NCBI GenBank assembly: GCA_009731375.1
Contig: BJOX01000229.1
Span: forward strand, 718,685 to 782,684
Length of the DNA: 64,000 nt
Direction: 5' to 3'
From: Paulinella micropora
Taxonomy: Eukaryota; Cercozoa; Imbricatea; Euglyphida
Below are positions 1 to 10,329 of this stretch, piece after piece. Under the pieces are notes generated by a model. The model was not told the origin of the DNA and made no database searches. It saw nothing but the letters and a program-made list of their open reading frames with translations. Made by a program: the position numbers and the translations under genes. Numbering within the stretch: position 1 is the stretch's first letter; every line of letters begins with the position of its first letter.

Positions 1-79
1 CAATTCTTCGTACTCCCCTCACGGGTGAGACGATGGAGGCGCATGTGCAGAAATGCATCAGCCATTGACAGAGAAGCAC

Positions 80-89
<10 letters not shown>
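1..89 (+). mobile_element. 3' part of a tRNA-derived SINE (copy 1)
   Basis: This is the 3' end of the SINE family seen complete at 131-356. It shares the block running from the 'tcgtactcccctcacggg' segment to 'agagaagcact', after which it passes into (ATT)n. The 5' half lies outside the window. The identity is read directly from alignment with the other copies. Confidence 0.75.
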
Positions 90-129
<40 letters not shown>

Positions 130-130
130 G

Positions 131-356
131 GACACCGTGATAGCCCAGTGGTCAAGTTCTACCATCTGGGCCCTGTCGCCAGTTCGATTCCCGTCGGTGC
201 CACCAGTATCTTCATTGAACATACCGGTCCGTCTGGAAGTGTTGGAACTGCCCGTGCGGGGGTGTCATTAGAGCATATCGTCAATTCTTCGTACTCCCCT
301 CACGGGTGAGACGGGCGCATGTGCAGATTTGCATCAGCCATTGACAGAGAAGCACT
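131..356 (+). mobile_element. tRNA-derived SINE, full-length copy 2
   Basis: Positions 131-205 form a tRNA-like head. The 5' acceptor strand GACACCG pairs with CGGTGCC with one mismatch, and is followed by A and CCA. There is a pol III A box (TAGCCCAGTGG, 141-151) and a B box (AGTTCGATTCC, 181-191). A non-tRNA body follows and ends at 'agagaagcact', then (ATT)n. (ATT)n lies on both sides, so the element sits inside a TAA-type microsatellite. SINEs depend on a LINE for copying; which LINE is not shown here. The encoded CCA and the conserved tail argue against a working tRNA gene. Confidence 0.8.
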
Positions 357-396
357 ATTATTATTATTAATATTATTATTATTATTATTCAGCCCA

Positions 397-619
397 ATGG
401 CCTCAAGGCGATGCATTTCTGCACATGCGCCTCCATCGTCTCACCCGTGAGGGGAGTACGAAGAATTGACGATAGGCTCTAATGGCACCCCCGCAAGGGC
501 AGTTCCAACACTTCCAGACGGACCGGTATGTTCAATGAAAATACTGGTGGCACCGACGGGAATCGAACTGGCGACAGGGCTCAGATGGTAGGACTTGACC
601 ACTGGGCTATCACGGTGTC
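397..619 (-). mobile_element. tRNA-derived SINE, copy 3 (inverted)
   Basis: This is the same family in reverse orientation. The tRNA-like head is the complement of 545-619 and the body runs down to about 397. It is followed on the high-coordinate side by a long (AAT)n. Copies 2 and 3 face each other across a short ATT tract, so the first 620 bases form an imperfect inverted repeat. Confidence 0.8.
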
Positions 620-1318
<699 letters not shown>

Positions 1319-1320
1319 AG

Positions 1321-1774
1321 GGCTAGCCGGTGTAGGTCTTTTGGCGGCTGCGGCGTGGCTAGGGGGCAAGCAGGGCGCGCTGCACTTTGCCAACGAAGAA
1401 AAATACAAGCTGCCTGCTTTCCTGCCAAGACAAGGTCTCACCTCTGCTCTCTGTATATGTCTCGTCGGCGATGCATTCATTCATACATACATACATACAT
1501 ACATACATACATACATGCATGCATGTATGTATGCATGCATACACACATACATACATGCATACACACATACACACAAATACACACACACACACCTAGGTGT
1601 GCCTGAGGTGATGGTGCGGCCTGGTCTTCCGCTTCCCATTGCGCTGGCGGGCCGGTTGGACAAGGACGACAACGAAGAGCCCAATTGTGTCTTCTCGTAT
1701 GGCGATATGCTCGAAGCCGACATGAAAAACCAAAAGTTCATCGCAGGGTCCTCCGCCGCCTCGTTCCGCTCTCG

Positions 1775-1806
<32 letters not shown>

Positions 1807-2353
1807 ATTTGTATATTATATATATACATATACAGAAAAAATATATGTATGTATGTATATATATATGTATATATATATGTATGTATGTATATATATATGT
1901 ATATATATATGTATATATATATGTATATATAACATATGTATATATATTATTACGTCGTTCCCTCACGCATTCTCTGCAAGTGTTGGTTATGGCGACGGTT
2001 ATCATGCTCTGTGTGTTTGTATATATATATATATATATAATATATATATACATATATATATGTATATATATACATACATATGTATATTTATGTATGTATG
2101 TATGTATGTATGTATGTATGTATGTATGCATGTTTTTGTAAAGGTGTGTTTGTTCGCTGGCCGGGCGCACGTGTGCAGAGTGCTAGCAGTACGGCCCGCC
2201 ACTCAAGAAGGATGTGTACGCATGTGTGTATGTATGTATGTATGTGTGTTTGTTCGCTGGCAGGGCGCACGTGCAAGAGGGCTGGCTGTACGGCGCGCGC
2301 CTCAAGAAGGGACCACTAGCATACCCCACAGGCAACAAAGGTAGATAGGTAGG

Positions 2354-2417
<64 letters not shown>

Positions 2418-2558
2418 CTATCTATCGCCTGTCTGGCATGTTGTGCTGCAGGCGACATCGTGCAGGGCGGGCTGATTTGCTGGCCGCGCGACCAGGCCCA
2501 GGCCAAACTGCACACCATGGACAAAATACGACAGTACAAACCAGACCAACCAGAATCC

Positions 2559-2592
<34 letters not shown>

Positions 2593-2683
2593 GTTTTGTT
2601 GACAAGGTACGACAGTAGAAACCAGACGAAACAGAATACGTACTATCTTGCCGACTTGCTCTCTCTCTCTCTCTCTTCTCTCT

Positions 2684-2717
<34 letters not shown>

Positions 2718-2729
2718 TGCTCTCTCTCG

Positions 2730-2818
<89 letters not shown>

Positions 2819-2828
2819 NNNNNNNNNN

Positions 2829-2897
<69 letters not shown>

Positions 2898-2923
2898 TCT
2901 CACTCTCACTCTGCTCTCACTCT

Positions 2924-2972
<49 letters not shown>

Positions 2973-3116
2973 TCTGCTCTCACTCCCCTCTCCTCTCCTC
3001 TCTCCTCTCCTCTCCTCTTTCCTCTCTCCTGTGCTGGTCAGGGTTTCTTGCGGCGCGGTCTAGTGGCCATCATCAAGCAAGACGGACACTTCTCACCTGC
3101 CGTCTGGTACTTCCAG
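1321..3116 (+). CDS. gamma-glutamylcyclotransferase/AIG2-like protein, five exons (5' end not seen)
   Basis: Five exons join in phase: 1321-1434, 1597-1747, 2264-2340, 2452-2558 and 3042-3116. Each has AG before it and GT after it, and the phases run 1, 2, 1, 0, 0. The product has a hydrophobic N-terminal stretch, then CVFSYGDML, which fits the first beta strand and 'YG' substrate loop of the GGCT/AIG2 fold. A tyrosine-proline pair (AYP), a V-x-G strand and the helix LHTMDKIRQY follow, and the protein ends with GFLRRGLVAII and an A-x-WYF strand, as in plant AIG2 proteins. Members of this fold cleave gamma-glutamyl-amine bonds. The usual acidic residue in the 'D-x-x-E' helix reads Arg here, so activity is uncertain. 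The first exon or exons and the stop codon were not found; 3,117 is a donor site, so at least one more exon is expected. Confidence 0.6.
1484..1590. repeat. intronic (CATA)n/(CA)n microsatellite
   Basis: Tetranucleotide CATA and dinucleotide CA repeats fill the intron between the first two visible exons of the GGCT-like gene and end just before the acceptor at 1596. Confidence 0.85.
1778..2135. repeat. intronic (TC)n, (TA)n and (GTAT)n microsatellites
   Basis: TC repeats (about 1778-1806), then TA/TATG repeats (1810-1945, 2020-2135), with about 70 bases of unique sequence at 1948-2015. This is the third intron-sized stretch of the GGCT-like gene. Confidence 0.85.
2144..2212 (+). pseudogene. 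decayed duplicate of the acceptor side of the 2264-2340 exon
   Basis: The 17 bases gtgtgtttgttcgctgg occur at 2144 and again at 2244. Both are followed by related sequence (gggcgcacgtg..., ending in ctcaagaagg). The downstream copy has the AG acceptor (cag at 2261-2263) and is the exon. The upstream copy reads ccg at that place and is out of frame, so it is a broken duplicate. A short GTAT/GTGT tract separates the two. Confidence 0.75.
2341..2417. repeat. intronic (GATA)n
   Basis: GTAGATAG, the donor sequence of the preceding exon, runs straight into (GATA)n, which ends about 35 bases before the next acceptor. Confidence 0.9.
2567..3030. repeat. long (TC)n microsatellite with gap
   Basis: Nearly pure CT repeat with a short CA tract at 2700-2718 and ten Ns at 2819-2828, which is a placeholder gap inside the repeat. 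The true length is unknown. It is intron of the GGCT-like gene. Confidence 0.9.
2601..2647 (+). pseudogene. decayed duplicate of the donor side of the 2452-2558 exon
   Basis: The sequence from gacaagg to the 'cgtact' end aligns with 2520-2566, the last 39 bases of the exon plus its GTACT donor, with about eight mismatches. A (TC)n tract separates original and copy. The copy has an in-frame TAG and no acceptor, so it is not a usable exon. Confidence 0.75.
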
Positions 3117-3199
3117 GTCCAACACAGCTAACTAACTAACTCACAGACTAACTAACTAAGTAATTGACTAATTCACCTGTTCCATTACATTACTTACTA

Positions 3200-3232
3200 C
3201 ACTTCTCCCCAGCCGTCTGCTACTTCTAGGTC
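3200..3232 (+). pseudogene. decayed duplicate of the donor side of the 3042-3116 exon
   Basis: Sequence cacttctccccagccgtct and the 14 bases after it match the exon end and donor at 3087-3119 with few differences. The in-frame CAG at the exon end has become TAG. (TAAC)n-like repeats lie between the copies. This is the third damaged exon-edge copy in this gene. Confidence 0.7.
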
Positions 3233-3239
3233 GCCCTAC

Positions 3240-3261
3240 TGACTTACTTACTTACTACATA

Positions 3262-3299
<38 letters not shown>

Positions 3300-3332
3300 G
3301 ACTGACTGACTGACTGACTTACTAACTCACAA

Positions 3333-3364
<32 letters not shown>

Positions 3365-3400
3365 TACTTACTTACTTTACTTACTTACTTGCTCGCCGCT
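3240..3400. repeat. (TTAC)n/(TGAC)n microsatellite
   Basis: Tetranucleotide TTAC repeats with a short TGAC block. Sequence 3400-3440 is unique and ends in GCTGCAG, which could be an acceptor for a last exon, but nothing convincing follows. Confidence 0.85.
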
Positions 3401-3446
3401 CTGCTGCCTGAGCTGGCTGCAGTGTACACGTACGTTTGTTTGTTTT

Positions 3447-3447
<1 letters not shown>

Positions 3448-3516
<69 letters not shown>

Positions 3517-3545
3517 GGATGGATAGATGGATGGATAGATGGATG

Positions 3546-3594
<49 letters not shown>

Positions 3595-4692
3595 GTAGAT
3601 AGGTAGGTAGGTAGGTAGGTAGGTAAGATGGATAGATAGATAGATATAATAGAATAGAATAGAATATAATAGATTAGATTAGATTAGATTAGATTAGATT
3701 AGATTAGATTAGATTAGATTAGATTGGATTGAGATTGAGATTATTGAGATTATTGAGATTGAGATTGAGATTGTGATTTAGATTTAGATTTAGATTTAGG
3801 TTTAGGTTTAGGTTTAGGTTAATGTTTAGATTGAGATTGAGATTTAGATTTAGATGTAGATTTAGATTTAGATTTAGATTTAGATTTAGATTTAGAATCA
3901 GATTTAGAATCAGAATCAGAATCAGAATCAGAATCAGAATCAGATTTAGATTTAGATTTAGATTTAGATTTAGATCTAGATCTAGATCTAGATCTAGATT
4001 TAGATCTAGATTTAGATTGGGATTGGGATTGGGATTGGGATTGGGATTGGACTAGACTAGACTAGACTAGATTAGACTAGATTAGACTATATTAGACTTG
4101 ATTAGACTAGATTAGACTAGATTAGACTAGATTAGACTAGATTAGACTAGATTAGACTAGATTAGACTAGACTAGACTGGACTAGACTAGACTAGACTCG
4201 ACTAGACTCGACTCGACTCGACTCGACTCGACTCGACTCGACTCGACTCGACTCGACTCGACTCGACTCGCGACGCGACGCGACGCGCGACGCGACGCGA
4301 CGCGACGCGCGACCCGACCCGCGACCCGACCCGCGACCCGACCCGACGCCCGACCCGACGCCCAACCCGACGCCCGACCCGACCCGACCCGCGACCCGAC
4401 CCCCCGACTCGACTCGACTCGACTCGACTCGACTCGACTCGACTCGACTCGACTCGACTCGACTCGACTGGACTGGGCTGGGCTGGGCTGCGCTGGGCTG
4501 GGCTGCGCTGGGCTGGGCTGGGCTGGGCTAGGTTAGGCTAGGTTAGGCTAGGTTAGGCTAGATTAGGCTAGATAAGATTAGATTAGATTAGACAGACAGA
4601 CAGACAAACAGATGGTAGGTGGTAGGTAGGTAGGTATGTAGGTAGGTAGGCAAATAGAAAGGTAGGTAGGTAGATAGATAGATAGATAGCTA
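3448..4692. repeat. graded field of 4-6 bp tandem repeats
   Basis: In order: GATA, GGAT, GGTA, AATAG, ATTAG, ATTGAG, TTTAGA, TTTAGG (four units, 3795-3818), TTTAGA, AATCAG, TCTAGA, GGGATT, ACTAG, ATTAGACTAG, ACTCG (twice), CGACG, CCGAC, GGGCT, TTAGGCTAGG, then GATA again. Neighbouring arrays differ by one base in the unit, so the field looks like a serial slide from one repeat to the next. No gene is visible. Confidence 0.9.
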
Positions 4693-4971
4693 GATGAGAT
4701 ATCGCAAAAGGAATGTAGTCCTTGCAAAGGAACGCAGTTTCACATCAAACAGCAATGTGTACTGTGCATGTGTTGGATGGGAATCGGGTAGACTGTGTCT
4801 GGAAAAAAGACGAGGAGGTAGGTCGTTGAAGAAAAAGGCAATCTACGAATGGAGAGTGGAGGATAGAAGCAGAGAAAGAAAAGGAAGCCGTTAGTCCAAG
4901 TGTTTTGCGCAACGTAAGCTTGCGCAAGCTACAATGATGACATTGTGTAAGGCCTAAGCCCCCGAAGTGAC

Positions 4972-7900
4972 CTAGCCCGGGCTATGCAACACTGGACGGC
5001 TATGACGGAATGCAGTCACCGATACGTGAGGAAGGTCCAATTTTTGACTGCACAGGAGCGATAGATCGCAAAAGAGCAACGAGCTACGCAGGACGATAGC
5101 TTGAAGGAAAGGAATTTGGATTGGGGATGAGAAAAACCCAAGGCGCGTAAACGTCGATGAACAGAGAACGATACCATGCCGCGAGCCCCGCATTCGATTG
5201 ATCGAAGGTGGCAGGTCCATCCATTGTCCTCGATCTGAGATTTAAGCCCCTGTATCAGCCGGTCTTGTAGGCTCGTGCGTCAAGGATGTTTTCCTCGACC
5301 GGGCACGTGAGCTCGATCAGTATACACTTCTTGGCAGACAATGACCAGACAACAATATCGGAGGTCAGTGACACAGATGTGGACAGGAAAGGTTGCTCAG
5401 AACCAGTGTACTGGGTTTGGAGCTGCCAATCGTTTGCGGTGTCAAGCAGGCATGGACGATGACATGACTGCCCCTTAGGCTTCTGCTCGCCCTCTTTTAC
5501 AAACATAGACTTTGATTCATTTTGGTCTGTAGGGGAGCATTTGTAATATTCTCGATGTGTTTTTGAAGGGGAGCTTCAATAGTGCAGAGCACAGAGTCGT
5601 GACGCCAGGTATAACGGCCTTGTTTGAGGGCAACATGGCATCCGGAAAGGATGTGACATAAATGTGCTTGACCAGAACAGAGAGCACACTTGTTGTTGGG
5701 AATGATTCCCCACAGACGTCTAAGGTCGGGGGTAATAACCGAGTTTGTGCTTGCGTTGATGACCCAAGAGATTAAACGGGGATTACGGGTTCCGATGAGG
5801 CGAGCCCAGGAGAGGTCAAAGGGGCATGCGTCGTCAAAACGAAGAAAGCACCCTTGCATGGCTTTGTCCATGTAATGCACTGTGGTTGTCTCAAGTAGTG
5901 TCTCAGCAGCTAACTCTAAAATCCTTTCTTTGCGGTCTGTGATGGAATGTTCTTTTGGGTAGCGACCATGGCCATGTCCGAGATGATCGGATTGGCCTCG
6001 ATGTTTGAATTCAAAATCAACTTGTTCCTCAAGCTTTTCGAGCACAGGCTCTGGTTTCCAGACAGTTCGAAACGTTTCGTGTTTCGTCAGGTTCAGCGCA
6101 TAGATGGACGAAAGGTGTTTATCTGGGCAGTACTTCAGCATTGGAGCATGATTGATTTGAAGTCGCTGGTAAAAAGAAACGATAGACTGGAGCTGTAGAC
6201 CGAATTTCGAGCGTGGGCGGTAAAGGCAAGAGACCAGAGCTCTTTTGTAGATGTTGGCCCATTTTTTGAGGAAACGGGTCGCAATTTTCTCAAGGGTTTT
6301 GGCGAAAGATAAGCAGAGGTCATAAATGAGAAATGGCCAAGCAAGTGACTGGACAGCATAGTGTTGGTAGAGCCAAAGTTTCATAAAGCCATTGATCGAG
6401 CAGCTATCGATGGCTTGCATAGAAAGAATGAACTTCTTTTGGATTTCTGCTCGTTGTTCGTTTTCGCTGAGGTCATGGTAGACAATCCATCCGAGGTCTT
6501 TGAAAGGCTTGGCAGCGATGAAGTCAATCGGTTTGCCAGTAATAGTNNNNNNNNNNGCTTGTCAGCGATGAAGTCAATGAGTTTGCCAATAATAGTAAGG
6601 GCGGGGTCGAACGGTGGGAACGATATCGGCATTAATCGTTTGAGACCCTTGTGGTCATCGGCTTTAGTCCAATATTTGAAAGCAAGGCTTTTGCATTTGG
6701 GCGGTTTCGCGGCCATTGTTCTGGTCCATGTCAGAAATTTGTCTATCATGTTGATGGACGATTGACAGTGTTTCGTGGATCGGCTGTGTAGTTTGAGGTC
6801 GTCAGCATAGGCAGCTTCGTGCACGATTACTTCATCTGTTGAGTTCTTGTGTTTGAAGTGGTATCCGTTGTTTTTGGTCAACGATGATAGGAGGTCAAGT
6901 AGTAAATTGAAAACTACATTGAAAAGGAGAGGAGAGATGCAGCATCCTTTAAAGACACCCACAGCAAAAACAAAGGGTTCTGATGACCATTCTTTCCCTT
7001 CGATTGTGGCTACCAAGTTCGTAATATAGGAAGATTATGCGTGTAAACATAGGGGGCACGTGGTACCACCATAGAGCGAACTGGATCAAGTTGTGGTTTA
7101 CGCTTCCAAAAGCGTTTTTTAGGTCAATCCATGCTATGACCAGTTGGCGATATTGGTCTTTTGCATTTTTGATAGTAGCCTTTGTTGCAACAATATGTTC
7201 GGGGCATCCTGCAACGTTACGGAGGAAACCTTTTTGTTTTGCTGTGTCAAAGTATTTGTTATCCAGCAAAAAACTCTCTAGGTGTTTTGACCATAAAGAG
7301 AAAAATACCTTACCCGAGCAGTTTGTGAGAGCAATTGGACGATAGTTTGAGGCCTGAAGTGGATCGCCGTCTTTATAAAGGAGGTAGATAGCAGCGTGGG
7401 CCCAGCTGTTAGCTACATCAGTTGTCCAACACTTGACTATGAGTTTGTGCAAGAAAGATAAAGCGGTGGGAAGTCTCTTGTAAACGAGGTAGCTAATACC
7501 ATCTCTGCCAGGGGCTGCTCCATTACGCTTAGCAAACACAGATCTTTTGGTTTCCAAGAAGGACGATGGTTTGAGGTGAAAGGGGACAGTAGGTTTTCTC
7601 ACGATTAGCGTCTTTGTATAGGTTGGGAAAGTAGGAATCGCAGTCTTCTTTGGATAGCGAGCAAGTGGTTTGGGTTGAGGGGGGATGAAATAGATTTTTA
7701 GCAAACTTATGAGGGTCAGTTCGGAAGCGTATATTTGCTTGCCGTTGAGCGGAGCTTAAAGTTGCTTCCTTGAGACGACGGCGGAGGCGGTTACCGGTCT
7801 TCAATAGTACTCGCCAAGTTTTCTGCAGGGTCTTTGCGACAGCAGTTGGAATTGAACCTGCCCTTTTGAGACCTCGCCGATGTCTCTTTTGGGCCAGTTT

Positions 7901-8471
7901 TTGTAGTCGATTCTGCGTAACTTCTGTTTGGAGCTGGGTTACGTGGCGGTTTTTGCGTTCATGAGTTTGGTCTTGTGTTTTTGTTTGAGGTACCCCGTAG
8001 AGATATCTTTCAAATTTTGCTACCGCTTCGTCACACGACACGCGTTTGATGAGAGAGGGGGAGGATGAGAGGGAGTATGAGAGGGAGTGCGGATTGGAGT
8101 TCTTCTTCAATGCCTTTCCATTCGCTTGGTGTTGATGGTAATACCAGGCGTTTTCTTCTTTCGGTTGGTTCTTTCGGGGCACTTCTTGGCCGATGGACGA
8201 AATGGGAGTATGTCTCGGCGTCAACACAGTGGGTGAAATCCAGGTTGATAATGCCGGTTGCGACTTGTAGTCCGGATGGACGTGCGCTTTTGGACTCTTC
8301 TTTTCGAGGAGGCCCGAAGGATCTTTGTAGGGTGAACATGAGCAAAATCTTCTCCAAAGGGTTCAGGCGGTGCAGAGCACGCACTGGGAGGGTGACGGCG
8401 GCCACTCCGGAGGGAATAGCGGTGCGTCGGTAAGTTTTCGCATGAAGTTTTTGTAACTTATGGCTTAACAT
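4972..8471 (-). pseudogene. LINE ORF: reverse transcriptase, CCHC knuckle, RLE (frameshifted)
   Basis: The reading frame is broken into blocks at about 7,600, 6,990, 6,400, 5,500 and 5,220. The RT has the block around GRDGISY, NYRPIAL, an AWIDLKNAFGSV motif, GCCISPLLFN and the catalytic AYADD (about 6,810). The C-terminal part has CALC followed by H and C in the spacing C-X2-C-X7-H-X4-C, typical of R2/R4/CRE/NeSL-type LINEs. The endonuclease shows a conserved block around IVVW, then IELTCPVEEN and a K-x-x-Y. Such enzymes nick target DNA and copy the RNA into it. The indels make this copy inactive as assembled, though some may be sequencing errors. Confidence 0.85.
6508..6595. repeat. near-identical sequence on both sides of a ten-base gap
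   Basis: The 36 bases before the Ns at 6547-6556 (ggcagcgatgaagtcaatcg and on) recur after them (gtcagcgatgaagtcaatga and on) with four or five changes. The gap is better read as an unmerged overlap than as missing sequence. Confidence 0.7.
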
Positions 8472-8573
8472 AGGGAAGCAAGCCTCTTTGTGTAAGCCAG
8501 GGTTGTCAGCCCAAGAAGAAAAAGGAGAAAGGTTTGTTTGCCGCGCTTTATCGCCGCGACGGGGTCACATATG

Positions 8574-9270
8574 GATGAGATATCGCAAAAGGAATGTAGT
8601 CCTTGCAAAGGAACGCAGTTTCACATCAACAGCAATGTGTACTGTGCATGTGTTCGGGATGGGAATCACGGGTAGACTGTGTTCTGGAAAAAAGAAGAGG
8701 AGGTAGGTCGTTGAAGAAAAAGGCAATTTAGGAATGGAGAGTGGGGAGGATAAGGAAGAAGAGAAAGAAAAGGAAGCCGTTAGTTCAAGTGTTTTGAGCA
8801 CCGTAAGCTTGCGCGAGCTACAATGATGACATTGTATAAGGCCTCAGCCCCCGAAGGGACCTAGCCCGGGCTATGCAACACTGGACGGCTATGACGGAAT
8901 GCAGTCACCGATACGGACTAGAGGAAGATTAGTCCAATTTTTGACTGCACAGGAGCGATAGATCGCAAAAGAGCAACGAGCTACGCAGGACGATAGCTTG
9001 AAGGAAAGGAATTTGGATTGGGGATGAGAAAAACCCAAGGCGCGTAAACATCGATGAACAGAGAACGATACCATGCCGCGAGCCCCGCATTCGATTGATC
9101 GAAGGTGGCAGGTCCATCCGTTGTCCTCGATCTGAGATTTAAGCCCACTGTATCGGCTGGTCTTGTAGGCTCGTGCGTCAAGGATGTTTTCCTCGACCGG
9201 GCACGTGAGCTCGATCAGTATACATATCTTGGCAGACAATGACCAGACAACAATATCGGGGCGGAGGTCG
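8574..9270 (-). mobile_element. LINE copy B, 5'-truncated
   Basis: Contains the 3' untranslated block and the endonuclease domain (8889-9239), with the IELTCPVEEN motif intact. It is cut at the 5' side at about 9270 by (GATA)n. Its 3' end is flush against the 5' end of copy A, giving a head-to-tail tandem. It is about 95% identical by eye to copy A over the shared part. Confidence 0.85.
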
Positions 9271-9272
9271 GG

Positions 9273-9349
<77 letters not shown>

Positions 9350-9358
9350 GGATGGATG

Positions 9359-9412
<54 letters not shown>

Positions 9413-9535
9413 CGGACGGACGGACGGAGGGAGGGAGGGATGGATGGGGATGGATGGATGGATGGATGGGTGGGTGGATGGATGGATGGTGGATGGGATA
9501 GATAGATAAATAGATAGATAGATAGATAGATAGAT

Positions 9536-9570
<35 letters not shown>
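9271..9570. repeat. (GATA)n/(GGAT)n microsatellite
   Basis: GATA units with GGAT, GGAC and GGGA variants. It marks the 5' truncation point of LINE copy B. Confidence 0.9.
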
Positions 9571-10066
9571 GCCTACTTCAGCTCGTATTGCTGCGTCTCG
9601 TTGCTTGTCTTGTTATGTTTCCTATTCTAGCATCATCTTTCCGCTGTATCGTTTATCCTTCACAGCTTCTTCTATGTTGCGCTAGGCGCCGCACATTCCC
9701 ACTGTCGGCAGCGAGAAGCAGGCACAAGAGCGCAAGGTTGAAGAAAGAAAGAAGGAAAGAAAGAAAGCAAGCAAAGCAAGGAAGCAAGGAAGCAAGCAAG
9801 CAAGGAAGCAAGCAAGGAAGCAAGCAAGGAAGCAAGCAAGGAAGCAAGCAAGGAAGCAAGCAAGGAAGCAAGCAAGAAAGCAAGGAAGGAAGGAAGGAAG
9901 GGAGGGAAGGAGGAGGGGAAGGGAGGAAGGGAGGGAGGGAAGGAGGGAAAGGAGCAAATGGAGCAAATGGAGCGAAAGGAGCGAAAGGAGCGAAGGGAGC
10001 GAAGGGAGCGCGGGCAAGCAAGGAAGGAAGGAAGGAAAGAAAGAAGGAAGGAAAAGAAAGAAGGAA

Positions 10067-10109
<43 letters not shown>

Positions 10110-10133
10110 CCAAATATGTAAAAAGATATATAG

Positions 10134-10209
<76 letters not shown>

Positions 10210-10268
10210 GGATAGATAAGTAGATAGGTAGATAGATAGATAGGTAGGTAGGTAGATAGATAGATAGG

Positions 10269-10327
<59 letters not shown>
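9571..10327. repeat. short unique block, then purine-rich and GATA repeats
   Basis: Positions 9571-9735 are unique with no gene recognised. Positions 9736-10110 are AAGG, GAAGCAAGCAAG, GGAGCAAAT and GAAA repeats on a purine-only strand. Positions 10134-10327 are GATA with GGTA variants that lead into LINE copy C. The open frames here are repeat products. Confidence 0.85.

Positions 10328-10329
<2 letters not shown>

Larger units (their letters stand above)
4694..8573 (-). mobile_element. LINE with restriction-like endonuclease, copy A (near full length)
   Basis: A minus-strand non-LTR retrotransposon. Its 3' end lies at 4694, where GATA repeats begin. Reading 5' to 3', it has an N-terminal region (8471-7529), reverse transcriptase (7704-6381), a CCHC knuckle (about 5680) and a PD-(D/E)xK endonuclease (5506-4972). 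The conserved 3' untranslated block at 4694-4960 is shared with copies B and C. A ten-base gap lies at 6547-6556. The 5' end abuts the 3' end of copy B at 8573/8574 with no repeat between them. Confidence 0.85.

Noticed and set aside
131-205. Functional tRNA gene
   Set aside because: The acceptor has a mismatch, CCA is encoded, the copies share a long non-tRNA body, and all are in ATT repeats; it is a SINE head.
3795-3818. Telomere repeat (TTTAGG)n
   Set aside because: Only four units, inside a field where neighbouring arrays differ by one base; it is better explained as one step of that slide.
3822-4055. Arg/Phe-rich frame (RFRFRF...)
   Set aside because: Translation of TTTAGA-type hexamers.
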